DNA from: Halomonas litopenaei
GTDB taxonomy: Bacteria; Pseudomonadota; Gammaproteobacteria; Pseudomonadales; Halomonadaceae
Assembly (NCBI RefSeq): GCF_017303055.1
Contig: NZ_JAEKJT010000011.1
Location: 102,855-166,854 of the forward strand
Reading direction: 5' to 3'
Length of the DNA stretch: 64,000 nucleotides
In this document: positions 37,419 through 44,206 of the stretch, one piece after another
Position numbering within the stretch: position 1 is the first letter of the stretch
Layout: each line of letters starts with the position of its first letter
Notes under the pieces: model-generated
Databases searched by the model: none
The model's input: only the letters and a program-made list of their open reading frames with translations
Told to the model about the DNA's origin: nothing
Made by a program: the position numbers and the translations under genes

Positions 37419-38384
37419 ATGGCTACATTCAGGCAACTCAAGTCCGGAAACTGGAATGCTCAGGTGCGCATCAAGGGCAAGCCTGCCCAATCTGCTACCT
37501 TCCTCACAAGGGAAGAGGCTGAACAATGGGCTAAGCAAAGAGAGGCATCCTCGAAGGAGCACAAGGTACACACCATCTACACGGTGGGGATGTCCTATTG
37601 TGAAAATATATTGAGGGATAAGCCTTCCCTTCGTAATGCGAGAAGGATAGTGGAGAGCCTAGCCCTTGCCTTTCCCCAAGCAATACAAGACATAACGCCT
37701 CAAGAGATCAACGCTTATAAGCATGAACGGTTAAGGAAGGTGAAGTCCTCTACTTGTAGGGCGGACCTCTCTTTCATGTCTCGCTGCTTCCGTTACGCAA
37801 GGAGAGAACTCCTGTTGGAAGGGAGTAAAGGGGAGCCTTTAACCAATCCTGTAGAGCTTATAGCTCTTCCTCAACCATCCAAGCCTAGTGATAAGGTGGT
37901 AAGCAAGGAGGAGCTAGAGCTTCTCTTGAAGGCTATGTCTCCTCTCATGGCCACCATTACCGAGCTAGCTTACGAGACAGCTATGAGAAGGGCAGAGATA
38001 GTTAAGCTAACGCCCTCTCGCGTACACCTAGAGGAGCGGATAGCAGATGTAGTGGATGGGAAGAATGGTACTAGGTCTGTTCCTCTCACCTTGCGTGCTG
38101 TAGAGCTTCTAAAGCAGGTTATGATAAAGCCTCTAGGTCCGAAAGAAAGGCTCTTCAATGTGAGGGTGAACAGCGTGTCTGTAGCCATACTGAGGGCGAG
38201 AAAGAGGGCTGGGTTAGGGAAGGACGTTAGGCTTCACCAGCTACGCCATACGAGGATAACCAACATAGCCAAGAAAGGGTTTAACAATGCTCAGATCATG
38301 GTGGTATCGGGCCATAGGGATACGAGGAGTGTGGCTAGGTATTCCCATTTGAGCGTTAGGGATGTCATCCCCCTGCTAGACTAG
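37419..38384 (+). CDS. int: Tyrosine recombinase/integrase of the element
   Basis: 321 residues. N-terminal arm/core-binding part (1-150: GNWNAQVRIKGKPAQSATFL, SSTCRADLSFMSRCFRYARR), catalytic part 155-321 with Arg in ETAMRRAEIVKL, HQLRHTR (H-x-x-R), SGHRDTRSVARYSHL (His and nucleophilic Tyr). All catalytic residues are present, so it is probably active. AGGAG precedes the ATG at 37419. It reads away from attL, 74 bases from the repeat. Many AGG/AGA codons, unlike the host. Confidence 0.93.
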   Translation: MATFRQLKSGNWNAQVRIKGKPAQSATFLTREEAEQWAKQREASSKEHKVHTIYTVGMSYCENILRDKPSLRNARRIVESLALAFPQAIQDITPQEINAYKHERLRKVKSSTCRADLSFMSRCFRYARRELLLEGSKGEPLTNPVELIALPQPSKPSDKVVSKEELELLLKAMSPLMATITELAYETAMRRAEIVKLTPSRVHLEERIADVVDGKNGTRSVPLTLRAVELLKQVMIKPLGPKERLFNVRVNSVSVAILRARKRAGLGKDVRLHQLRHTRITNIAKKGFNNAQIMVVSGHRDTRSVARYSHLSVRDVIPLLD

Positions 38385-38694
38385 CTAGAGGCTACGGCTC
38401 CCCTGCACCAGACATCAGGAATAGCCCTATATCGAGCCAAAAGTGACCTAGGAGACGTTCTAAGCCCCTTACCCATCCTGCCCTACGCCTCCCCTCTACA
38501 AGCCCTCACAGAGTCTCGTGGGGGCTTCCTGCCTATAGTACTTTTGCCCTCTCCCGTCCCTACGGAACACCTACTCTCAAATCTTTTTCAATATCCTTGT
38601 CTCCTTTTTTCTCAAATCTGGGTATATATCTATAGGGATATAAATAATAACAAGTCCAAGTAAGTAAGCACAACCAACAGGAGAAGTAAATGTA
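38385..38694 (+). other. Gap after int with a hairpin and an AT-rich promoter-like segment
   Basis: 310 bases without a gene. A CTAGGAG motif lies at 38448-38454. A hairpin (AAGCCC-TCAC with GTGG-GGGCTT, 38500-38527) may end int transcription but lacks a T-run. CTCAAATCT is repeated near 38577 and 38611. An AT-rich stretch with TATAAATAAT (38639-38648) lies in front of the next gene and probably holds its promoter. At 38690 an ATG-TAA overlaps the true ATG of the next gene by register, a start-stop arrangement. Confidence 0.4.
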
Positions 38695-38955
38695 ATGACA
38701 AGCTTAAAAGAAATTGAAGCTCTTCCGCAAGACCTTACCCTTACATCCAGAATCTATTACCTACTGATTAAAGACAAGGCTGACGGAGAAGGTTGGTCCG
38801 CTATCAGTCTTTCTGAATTCATGCGAGTGACAGGTATGACACAGCTAGGTGTACAGCAGGCTCTGAAGAAGCTGATAGAAAGGGGGCTGATTGAGAAAGC
38901 TCCCCGAGTATCTCCTAACGCAACCAATCAATATAGAATCATCAATAAGGACTGA
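38695..38955 (+). CDS. Small winged-helix DNA-binding protein
   Basis: 86 residues. LTSRIYYLLIKDKADGEGW, ISLSEFMRVTGMTQLGVQQALKKLIERGLIEKA and NQYRIINKD read as helix, helix-turn-helix and wing, as in replication-initiation or phage regulator winged helices. AGGAG lies 11 bases before the ATG. First of three tightly packed genes; likely the element's regulator or excision/replication control protein. I do not recognise a closer family. Confidence 0.7.
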   Translation: MTSLKEIEALPQDLTLTSRIYYLLIKDKADGEGWSAISLSEFMRVTGMTQLGVQQALKKLIERGLIEKAPRVSPNATNQYRIINKD

Positions 38956-38958
38956 ACA

Positions 38959-39345
38959 ATGACTAATGCATTTGAAGAAAAATCTAAGGAACTGGAACCT
39001 ATCGCGCGTGAAGGAGAGGGTCCTGTTACGAATGAAGGACAACCTACCCCACCACCTGTCAACATGAAAGACCTCTCCCCAGAAGAGCAGATGAAGAAAA
39101 TTAAGGAAGAAACCCTAAAGCGTCTCTATCAGAACGATCCTGTTATCCGTGAGGGTATTGATGCTCAACTAGCAATCGAGGCAAGTAAGGCTAAAGCTGC
39201 TCCTGAAGAGCCTCCCTTTCAGTATGACGCAGAAGGGAACCTCATTGGTGTTAAACCTGAGTATAAGCACAAGGTTAAGCCACATGAGCAGATGGCAGAG
39301 ATTAAGAAGAACACCATGCGTAAGTTTGGAGGACAAAAGCAATGA
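38959..39345 (+). CDS. Unknown charged protein of the element
   Basis: 128 residues, rich in Glu, Lys and Pro (GQPTPPPVNMKDLSPEEQM), probably disordered in the first half and helical after. No cysteine, no membrane segment, no motif I recognise. It starts 3 bases after the winged-helix stop and overlaps the next gene by 4 bases (ATGA), so the three are one operon. Confidence 0.7.
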   Translation: MTNAFEEKSKELEPIAREGEGPVTNEGQPTPPPVNMKDLSPEEQMKKIKEETLKRLYQNDPVIREGIDAQLAIEASKAKAAPEEPPFQYDAEGNLIGVKPEYKHKVKPHEQMAEIKKNTMRKFGGQKQ

Positions 39346-39608
39346 GAACGCAAGAAGAAGTAGATCAGGACTATCTTAAACAGCAGCGTGAGCGTAAGCA
39401 AGCCATTGCTGAACAGGCTAAGGCTGATAACGCTAAGCTTGCCTATCCCAAAGACTACAGGGGCGTACGTTATTACAAGACTCAGTATTCTACGTATATA
39501 GTTCCTGATGTAGAGGGGCTAGAAGGGAGCTTCACCACCCCTCGTGAAGTACATTTTGCTATTGATAGGTACTTGCTCCTGAAGGAGAAAGACCTTGTCA
39601 GTAAATGA
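39342..39608 (+). CDS. Unknown small protein of the element
   Basis: 88 residues. A charged N-terminal helix (EEVDQDYLKQQRERKQAIAE) is followed by a compact part rich in aromatic residues (YRGVRYYKTQYSTYIVPDV). Its start overlaps the previous stop by 4 bases. No family recognised. A strong ribosome site near its own 3' end (AAGGAG, 39582-39587) points to the next reading frame. Confidence 0.68.
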   Translation: MRTQEEVDQDYLKQQRERKQAIAEQAKADNAKLAYPKDYRGVRYYKTQYSTYIVPDVEGLEGSFTTPREVHFAIDRYLLLKEKDLVSK

Positions 39609-39900
39609 CATTATCTATTCCGCATTAAGGGACCAGCCAGGCTCCACGCTTAGTGGGAAAGTTTGCAACTGGTAAGGCTCTCAGGGTACACGTCCCCGTG
39701 TATGAAGCGAGTAGCTAAGTATGAGTATGGCAGTAACAAGGGTTGGTAGCTGTGGTGGAGAAGTTTACAGGAGACCCTTAAGGAATCTACTAGGTATATC
39801 TCTGGGGAGGAACGACTACTGCTACGTACCCCCACTAGACCTAAAGGTATACGCTGAAGGGAAGGAAGTAGTAGTAACCTTCCTCTTCAGGAAGTCCTAA
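39595..39900 (+). pseudogene. Small element gene apparently split by two compensating frameshifts
   Basis: A TTG at 39595 with AAGGAG 7 bases upstream opens a frame reading SVNDIIYSALRDQPGSTLSG, ending at 39675. In the -1 frame 39654-39749 reads LVRLSGYTSPCMKRVAKYEY, which continues a helix-turn-helix-like sequence. The first frame resumes from 39721 to a stop at 39900 (ending KVYAEGKEVVVTFLFRKS). Joined, they would make about 100 residues. The last part alone is a 59-residue ORF starting ATG 39721. A decayed gene, sequencing errors, or unrelated short ORFs are all possible. Confidence 0.35.
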
Positions 39901-40491
39901 CATATACCTAGATGCCCTTGACCTTATTCTTTTCATGCGTATGTCGAACGACAGTGAGACGGTACGAGCTTGGCGAGTCAACTGGTCTAGCTCATAACGC
40001 AGCTCCGCTGCACGTATAGGAATACATATTGACAAACAAATCTAGTCGATTCAAAAACACCCTACCCTATTAAGAAAAAAATGTATCAGTCTAGTTGGTC
40101 TAATCTAAGTGAGCGCTAGAGTATATATCAGAGGGAGGTAATGATTGCCCCCCTCTCAGGCTATTCTTAAACATATACCTACACACAATGTTTTTGTCTT
40201 TTCCCTTTCTGCGTTAGTGAGCGTAGCGAGCATGGGTTTCCATGGGGGCAAAGGGGTTGTTTGTCCCTCTTCCTTCCTCCTAATTCTTAACATACTCCTG
40301 ACGCAGCGGAGCTGCACATATTCCCTAGCTTATATCCTAGCGAAACAGCTCAGAAAACCTCTTCCTTTTAGGTGATGTAAAAAACGGAAGTGTTTTAATT
40401 ATACGCTGAATTATCAATAACTTATATTACTCCCTCCAATGGGGGAAGCCAATCCCTAAAACAGGGTCTTGTAAAAATTATTGGAGATTGA
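39901..40491. other. Gene-free stretch before the helicase gene; candidate origin region
   Basis: About 590 AT-rich bases holding the two hairpins, a perfect ribosome site with a 9-codon frame (GGGAGGTA-ATG, 40141-40170, MIAPLSGYS) and a small CCCT/AGGG hairpin near 40454-40466. No larger ORF on either strand is convincing. Position beside a replication-type protein suits an origin, but this is inference. Confidence 0.35.
39999..40315. repeat. Pair of GCAGC-NNN-GCTGC hairpins with opposite loops
   Basis: GCAGC-TCC-GCTGC at 39999-40011 and GCAGC-GGA-GCTGC at 40303-40315, both in the context ACGCAGC...GCTGCACRTAT. The flanks are in direct orientation but the loops are reverse complements. They lie 304 bases apart in the gene-free stretch before the helicase gene and could be replication or packaging sites. 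Confidence 0.55.
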
Positions 40492-41925
40492 ATGAAGGTA
40501 CAAGTACTAGACGCCATCATGGGATATGGCAAGTCTACCTACGCTATCTCAACTATCAATTCAGAGCTTGATAATTACTACTTCGTAGTGTTACCCCTGC
40601 TAGATGAAGTGGAGCGGTACAAGAGCAACTGTATCAACGTGGAACTAGTAGAGCCCTCTGAGGAGGAGACAAGTAAAAGCAATGATCTCTTAGATATTAT
40701 CCGTAATCGTCAGAATGTGGTGACTACCCATCACCTATTCGAGCGTCTAACAGATGAGCACTTGTCTACCCTACGTAAGCTTCCAATGGTCAAAGGAGAG
40801 AAGGTGCTCATCCTCGATGAAACTATCGATCTTGTACGTAGCGCTAGTGACGCTAGTCTGACCAACAAGAACCTTAGAGCGGATAGAGACAACGGCTACA
40901 TACTCGTGCACGAGGGTACCGGTAAGGTGGCTTGGAACCCCCTAAAGAATTGTGGGTATAACCACCATGAACACCTAAAGAATCTTTGTGATACAGGTAT
41001 GCTCTTCTTCCTTGATGAGGAGTTCGTGGTAGTCGAGGTATCTACCGAGTTCTTGTCTTGCTTCGACCGTATCATCGTCATGACTTACCGATGGGATAGC
41101 TCCATCATGGCGGTACAGCTTGGGCAAGTACATGGAGTAGAGGTTGAGAATCTCCCTCTTATGGAGGATAGGTTACTTGAATGCTATCGCTACATTGCTG
41201 ACCATCTTGTTATCCCTGACGACTACTGTTCAGAAGACTTCAAGCTCTCTTGGTATCAGATGAGGGGGCGCACTCAAGAAGCTGCTTCCTTAGTGAACAA
41301 GTTCACGAAAGAGGCAATGAAAGACTACGACATCCCTCTTGAACTTACACGCTATACCACCTTCAAAGAGGCTCATGGCTTCGACTTTATCGACTACTTT
41401 AAGTCCGTGAAGATTGGTCAGTGGTGGAAGAGGGATAGTAAGGGCAAGACCATACCTGCTTCGTTCCTTAGTCATACCGCCTTAGGTACTAACGAACATG
41501 CTCATTGCAAGCTGATGGTGTACGGATTGGATAAGAACTTAAACCCTGGCATAGGGCGGTTCTTCAGCAAGCATGACGCCTCTATTAGCTACGATGAGTG
41601 GTCCCTATCTAGCATGCTTCAATGGTTATTCAGGGGATGCGTAAGGAACAGGGATGCTAACGAGAAGATGATAGCGGTAATCCCCTCTCCTCGTATGCGT
41701 AAGATGGCTCAAGACTGGCTAGCTGCCATCGCCTACCAAGCTGAACATGGCATCAATCCGTATGACGGAGCCTTTGCTAGGTTGGATAGGGTGAAGAGAG
41801 GTAATGTAAAGAGAGCGCACAAAGGCTTTCTTAAGAACTACCCTCATGCTTCTCACATCACCTTAGATGAGTTCGCCCATAAAGGAATGGCTAAGCTCAA
41901 GAGAGAATACAAACAGGCCGCATAA
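40492..41925 (+). CDS. Superfamily-2 helicase-like P-loop protein (probable replication protein of the element)
   Basis: 477 residues. Walker A GYGKST at 11-16, Walker B KVLILDETIDL at ~106-116, a motif-III-like VMTYRWDSS at ~195, and LQWLFRGCVRNRDA at ~380, which resembles the arginine-finger motif VI of SF2 helicases. A basic C-terminus (RVKRGNVKRAHKGFLK) may bind DNA. The protein resembles phage and satellite DNA helicases or origin-binding proteins more than host enzymes. GGAG is 6 bases before the ATG. A terminase-like ATPase is less likely because no nuclease domain is seen. Confidence 0.7.
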   Translation: MKVQVLDAIMGYGKSTYAISTINSELDNYYFVVLPLLDEVERYKSNCINVELVEPSEEETSKSNDLLDIIRNRQNVVTTHHLFERLTDEHLSTLRKLPMVKGEKVLILDETIDLVRSASDASLTNKNLRADRDNGYILVHEGTGKVAWNPLKNCGYNHHEHLKNLCDTGMLFFLDEEFVVVEVSTEFLSCFDRIIVMTYRWDSSIMAVQLGQVHGVEVENLPLMEDRLLECYRYIADHLVIPDDYCSEDFKLSWYQMRGRTQEAASLVNKFTKEAMKDYDIPLELTRYTTFKEAHGFDFIDYFKSVKIGQWWKRDSKGKTIPASFLSHTALGTNEHAHCKLMVYGLDKNLNPGIGRFFSKHDASISYDEWSLSSMLQWLFRGCVRNRDANEKMIAVIPSPRMRKMAQDWLAAIAYQAEHGINPYDGAFARLDRVKRGNVKRAHKGFLKNYPHASHITLDEFAHKGMAKLKREYKQAA

Positions 41926-41934
41926 GGAGCCCCT

Positions 41935-42150
41935 ATGTCTATCAACACCAGCCTCTATAAGCCCAACCAACAGGAAGGACTTCCCCATCCCTATCTAGAC
42001 CACTTCTACCAAACCCGTCTCTTCTACCTTCAAGTCCAGTTAGACTATCTCATTGCGTCTAACGGTAATGGCCTTTGGGAGATGCAGCAAGTAGAGGCCA
42101 AGATAACCAACACTAAACAAAAACTAAAGGAGCTTCATGACCATGTCTAA
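41935..42150 (+). CDS. Unknown small protein of the element
   Basis: 71 residues with a predicted coiled helix at the C-terminus (MQQVEAKITNTKQKLKELHD) after LDHFYQTRLFYLQVQLDYL. AAGGAG precedes the ATG. It overlaps the next gene by 14 bases and starts 9 bases after the helicase stop, so the three are cotranscribed. Function unknown. Confidence 0.68.
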   Translation: MSINTSLYKPNQQEGLPHPYLDHFYQTRLFYLQVQLDYLIASNGNGLWEMQQVEAKITNTKQKLKELHDHV

Positions 42151-42502
42151 TTCTCAACTATTCCTGTCGGATGAAGTAAAAGAGAAATATATTACTGCTC
42201 ACTCCCATAACCTACTAGCCAAAGAGCTAGGCATCAGTCTTCTCTCCCTAGACAAATACGCTAAAGAGCATTTCTGGGATGAAGAGCATAAGCTTTATTG
42301 GCAGGACCTGGCTACAGCCAAACTTAAAGAGGGAGCTGAAGGGGGCAACCACTTGGCAATTAAAGAACTCCTCAAGCTTGTAGGCTTAGCCCGTCCAATA
42401 GGAAGACCTCCGAAGGCTGAAGTAGAGCGGAAGCTAGCAAAGGAAGTGCAAATAGAGAAAGAGTACCAACAAGATATGAAGAGACTAGCGACTATTAACT
42501 AA
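42137..42502 (+). CDS. Terminase-small-subunit-like protein
   Basis: 121 residues. An N-terminal DNA-binding-like helix pair (HSHNLLAKELGISLLSLDKYA) is followed by KELLKLVGLARPIGRPPKAE and a charged C-terminal helix (EKEYQQDMKRLATIN). The GRPPKAE-plus-acidic/basic tail pattern and the small size match small terminase subunits of T7-like and related phages as I remember them. In a satellite it would redirect helper-phage packaging. AAGGAG is 5 bases before the ATG. The assignment is by pattern only. Confidence 0.45.
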   Translation: MTMSNSQLFLSDEVKEKYITAHSHNLLAKELGISLLSLDKYAKEHFWDEEHKLYWQDLATAKLKEGAEGGNHLAIKELLKLVGLARPIGRPPKAEVERKLAKEVQIEKEYQQDMKRLATIN

Positions 42503-43099
42503 TAGGCTAGTCCTTCCTGTCCGCCTCTCTACGCGCTTCTAGGTCCTACCCCTAGTCGCCTCCTCCCTATCCCTTAGAACGCCTTATAGAGCCTCCTAGG
42601 CCCTCGTACATGTATACACATGCCTAAAAGGATAATTATTTATTAAAAGAGGAGAGGGGCCTTGTCTTTCAAGGAGTAGGACCATTGCTATAACAAAAGA
42701 TTTTTTAGCACTAGCACTACCCACTCTCTAGGGATAAGCCACTTCGTCTCTCCACCTAGCTAGTATCAGCTTCGAGACTCCACCACTGCCTTGCCATGCC
42801 CCTCGAAGCGTAACGCGGCTGTACTCATAGCGACTCGAACTCGGACGCTACCCGCAAGCTAACTACTAGTCTGACCTTCACAGACTGTACGCTTATACTA
42901 TTCGCAGACAATCACAGGGTCCGTAATCCGCCTAGGCGTCAGCATTGACTAGCATAGCTACGCTTAGACCACTTATACCTATGTCTTTGCTTAGTACTGG
43001 CGTAGATTCGCCTTTGCTTCACCGATGTCACGCCTAACTTATAGGAGCGAGGTTATGGACAGATATACTTCAATCTCTTGTACTCCCATAAATATACGC

Positions 43100-43128
43100 T
43101 TGTCAAGACTTTTCTAAAAGTGGATAAT
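43100..43128 (+). promoter_or_regulatory. Strong sigma-70 promoter with overlapping inverted repeat
   Basis: TTGTCA (43100-43105), exactly 17 bases, GATAAT (43123-43128): both hexamers 5/6 to consensus. An inverted repeat (TTTTCTAA-AA-GTG with CACTTAGAAAA, 43110-43141) covers the spacer and start site and could be an operator. It reads toward narL's 3' end, over 370 bases without an ORF. Confidence 0.6.
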
Positions 43129-43421
43129 TTCACTTAGAAAATATAAAGGGGCTATGCATATATGTAGCATCCCCCTATGCCCCCCCTCCCCCTCTGCAAC
43201 AAGGTCGGGGATAACTTACGCAGAACTCTCCTACCCGCTCTCTCCTCTCCCTGCAAGGCCCTCTGAGGCGTTCTAAGGGTCCGCCCTATGCCTACCCCTA
43301 CCTCTCTGCCTATCGTTGCCTAGAGGAGCTCCTAGCTGGTCAGTAGCGTATGCCTTCTCTACTAGATAGTAGTCATCCCTTCTCTTTCAGTAAGTTAGCT
43401 TGACGTATTCACACTCAGAGC

Positions 43422-43489
43422 TGTGAACGTATGCCCGTTCTCTTGCTCAATGTGAACGAGGCCCCTATATTGTGAACGTCCTCTAGGAG
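43422..43489 (+). repeat. Right arm-type repeats of the element
   Basis: TGTGAACG at 43422-43429, 43451-43458 and 43471-43478, followed by CTAGGAG at 43483-43489, just inside attR. The last two blocks form the inverted counterpart of the left arm site at 37382-37404. Confidence 0.6.
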
Positions 43490-43503
43490 ACGTGAGCCAA
43501 GAA

Positions 43504-43587
43504 GTAGCGCCTTTCAGCCCAGGCCATGCTTGGTGGCCCACACCGCCGCTTCCACTCGGGAGCGCAGGTCCAGCTTCTTGAACAGAT
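43504..43587. repeat. Right attachment site (attR) forming the present 3' end of narL
   Basis: 84-bp repeat matching 37261-37344 at 82 positions. It supplies the last 24 codons and stop of narL. The element-derived copy keeps the NarL peptide unchanged. Confidence 0.9.
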
Positions 43588-44158
43588 GCTTGACGTGCAC
43601 CTTGACGGTGCCCTCGGCGATGTCGAGTTCACGGGCGATCATCTTGTTGGACAGCCCCCGGGCCAGGGTGCGCAGAATATCTCGCTCTCGCGCGGTGAGG
43701 CAGGACATGCCATCGTCCCCCCCCGCCGGCAGCTCGCCCTTGACCACGCTGGCCAGCAAGGACGCCATTTGCGGCCCCAGCACCACCTGCCCCTGCGCGG
43801 CCTCGCGGATCAGACGCAGCACCTCCTCCGGATCCATGTCCTTGAGCAGGTAGCCGTCGGCACCTTCCTTGAGCGCCCGCACCACATCATCGTCGGCATC
43901 GGATACGGTCAGGATCACGATACGACTCTTGACCCGAGCGTCACGCATCCGCCTCAGCACCTCAATCCCATCGATCGGATGCATGTTGAGGTCCAGCAGG
44001 ATCAGATTGGGCTGAAGGTCAATCGCCTTGCGCACCGCTTCCGCACCGTCGGAGGCCTCGCCCACCACCACCAGGCTCGGGTCCATGTCCACCAGCTGGC
44101 GAACGCCACGCCGAAAGAGAGGGTGATCGTCCACGATCATCAATCGAAGCATGCTCAT
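43514..44158 (-). CDS. narL: Nitrate/nitrite response regulator NarL
   Basis: 214 residues, receiver domain with phosphoacceptor Asp56 (LILLDLNMHPIDG), acidic pair DD at 10-11, ILTVSD threonine and YLLKDM lysine; then a LuxR/FixJ-type helix-turn-helix (LTARERDILRTLARGLSNKMIARELDI, GTVKVHVKHLFKKL). AGGAG is 8 bases before the ATG at 44158. Phosphorylated by NarX, it would activate narK and narG under nitrate. Its last 24 codons come from attR of the inserted element. The downstream terminator is now 6 kb away. Confidence 0.94.
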   Translation of the reverse strand: MSMLRLMIVDDHPLFRRGVRQLVDMDPSLVVVGEASDGAEAVRKAIDLQPNLILLDLNMHPIDGIEVLRRMRDARVKSRIVILTVSDADDDVVRALKEGADGYLLKDMDPEEVLRLIREAAQGQVVLGPQMASLLASVVKGELPAGGDDGMSCLTARERDILRTLARGLSNKMIARELDIAEGTVKVHVKHLFKKLDLRSRVEAAVWATKHGLG

Positions 44159-44206
44159 TGCCAAATCTCCTGAGTGAGTGCGTCCGACCTATGCCGGACG
44201 ACACGT

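Larger units (their letters stand above)
42503..43503. other. 1-kb gene-free right end of the element
   Basis: No ORF of note on either strand. It contains CTCCTAG at 42593 and 43329, repeated (T)ACGCTTA motifs (42891, 42961 and similar near 43097), a hairpin GGCG-TAGATT-CGCC near 43012, a strong plus-strand promoter (43100-43128) and three TGTGAACG copies. Such a region may hold the packaging start and an untranslated RNA. Confidence 0.45.
37261..43587 (+). mobile_element. Site-specific integrative element (probable phage satellite) in the 3' end of narL
   Basis: About 6.24 kb bounded by an 84-bp direct repeat. Gene order: integrase, winged-helix protein, two unknown proteins, broken small gene, helicase-like P-loop protein, unknown, terminase-small-subunit-like protein, then 1 kb without ORFs. 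The element is visibly richer in A+T than the host and uses AGA/AGG, CTA and ATA codons that are rare in the flanking genes. No capsid, tail or lysis gene is present. Integrase, replication protein and a TerS-like protein in a few kb are the hallmarks of phage satellites; a degraded prophage or a non-phage integrative element is possible. Insertion keeps narL intact because the element supplies its last 24 codons. Confidence 0.88.

Noticed and set aside
39655..39661. GGGAAAG as a programmed -1 frameshift site
   Set aside because: The heptamer is in the wrong phase: a -1 slip there would lead into, not out of, the frame with the ribosome site.
39841..40035. 64-residue minus-strand ORF in the element
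   Set aside because: No ribosome site, overlaps the split gene and a hairpin, and runs against all other element genes.
40145..40375. 76-residue plus-strand ORF in the element
   Set aside because: No ribosome site; spans the second hairpin; no protein-like pattern.
42815..42870. tRNA-like sequence with TTCGAGTC on the minus strand
   Set aside because: The T-loop match is not supported by a proper T-stem, D-arm or acceptor stem.
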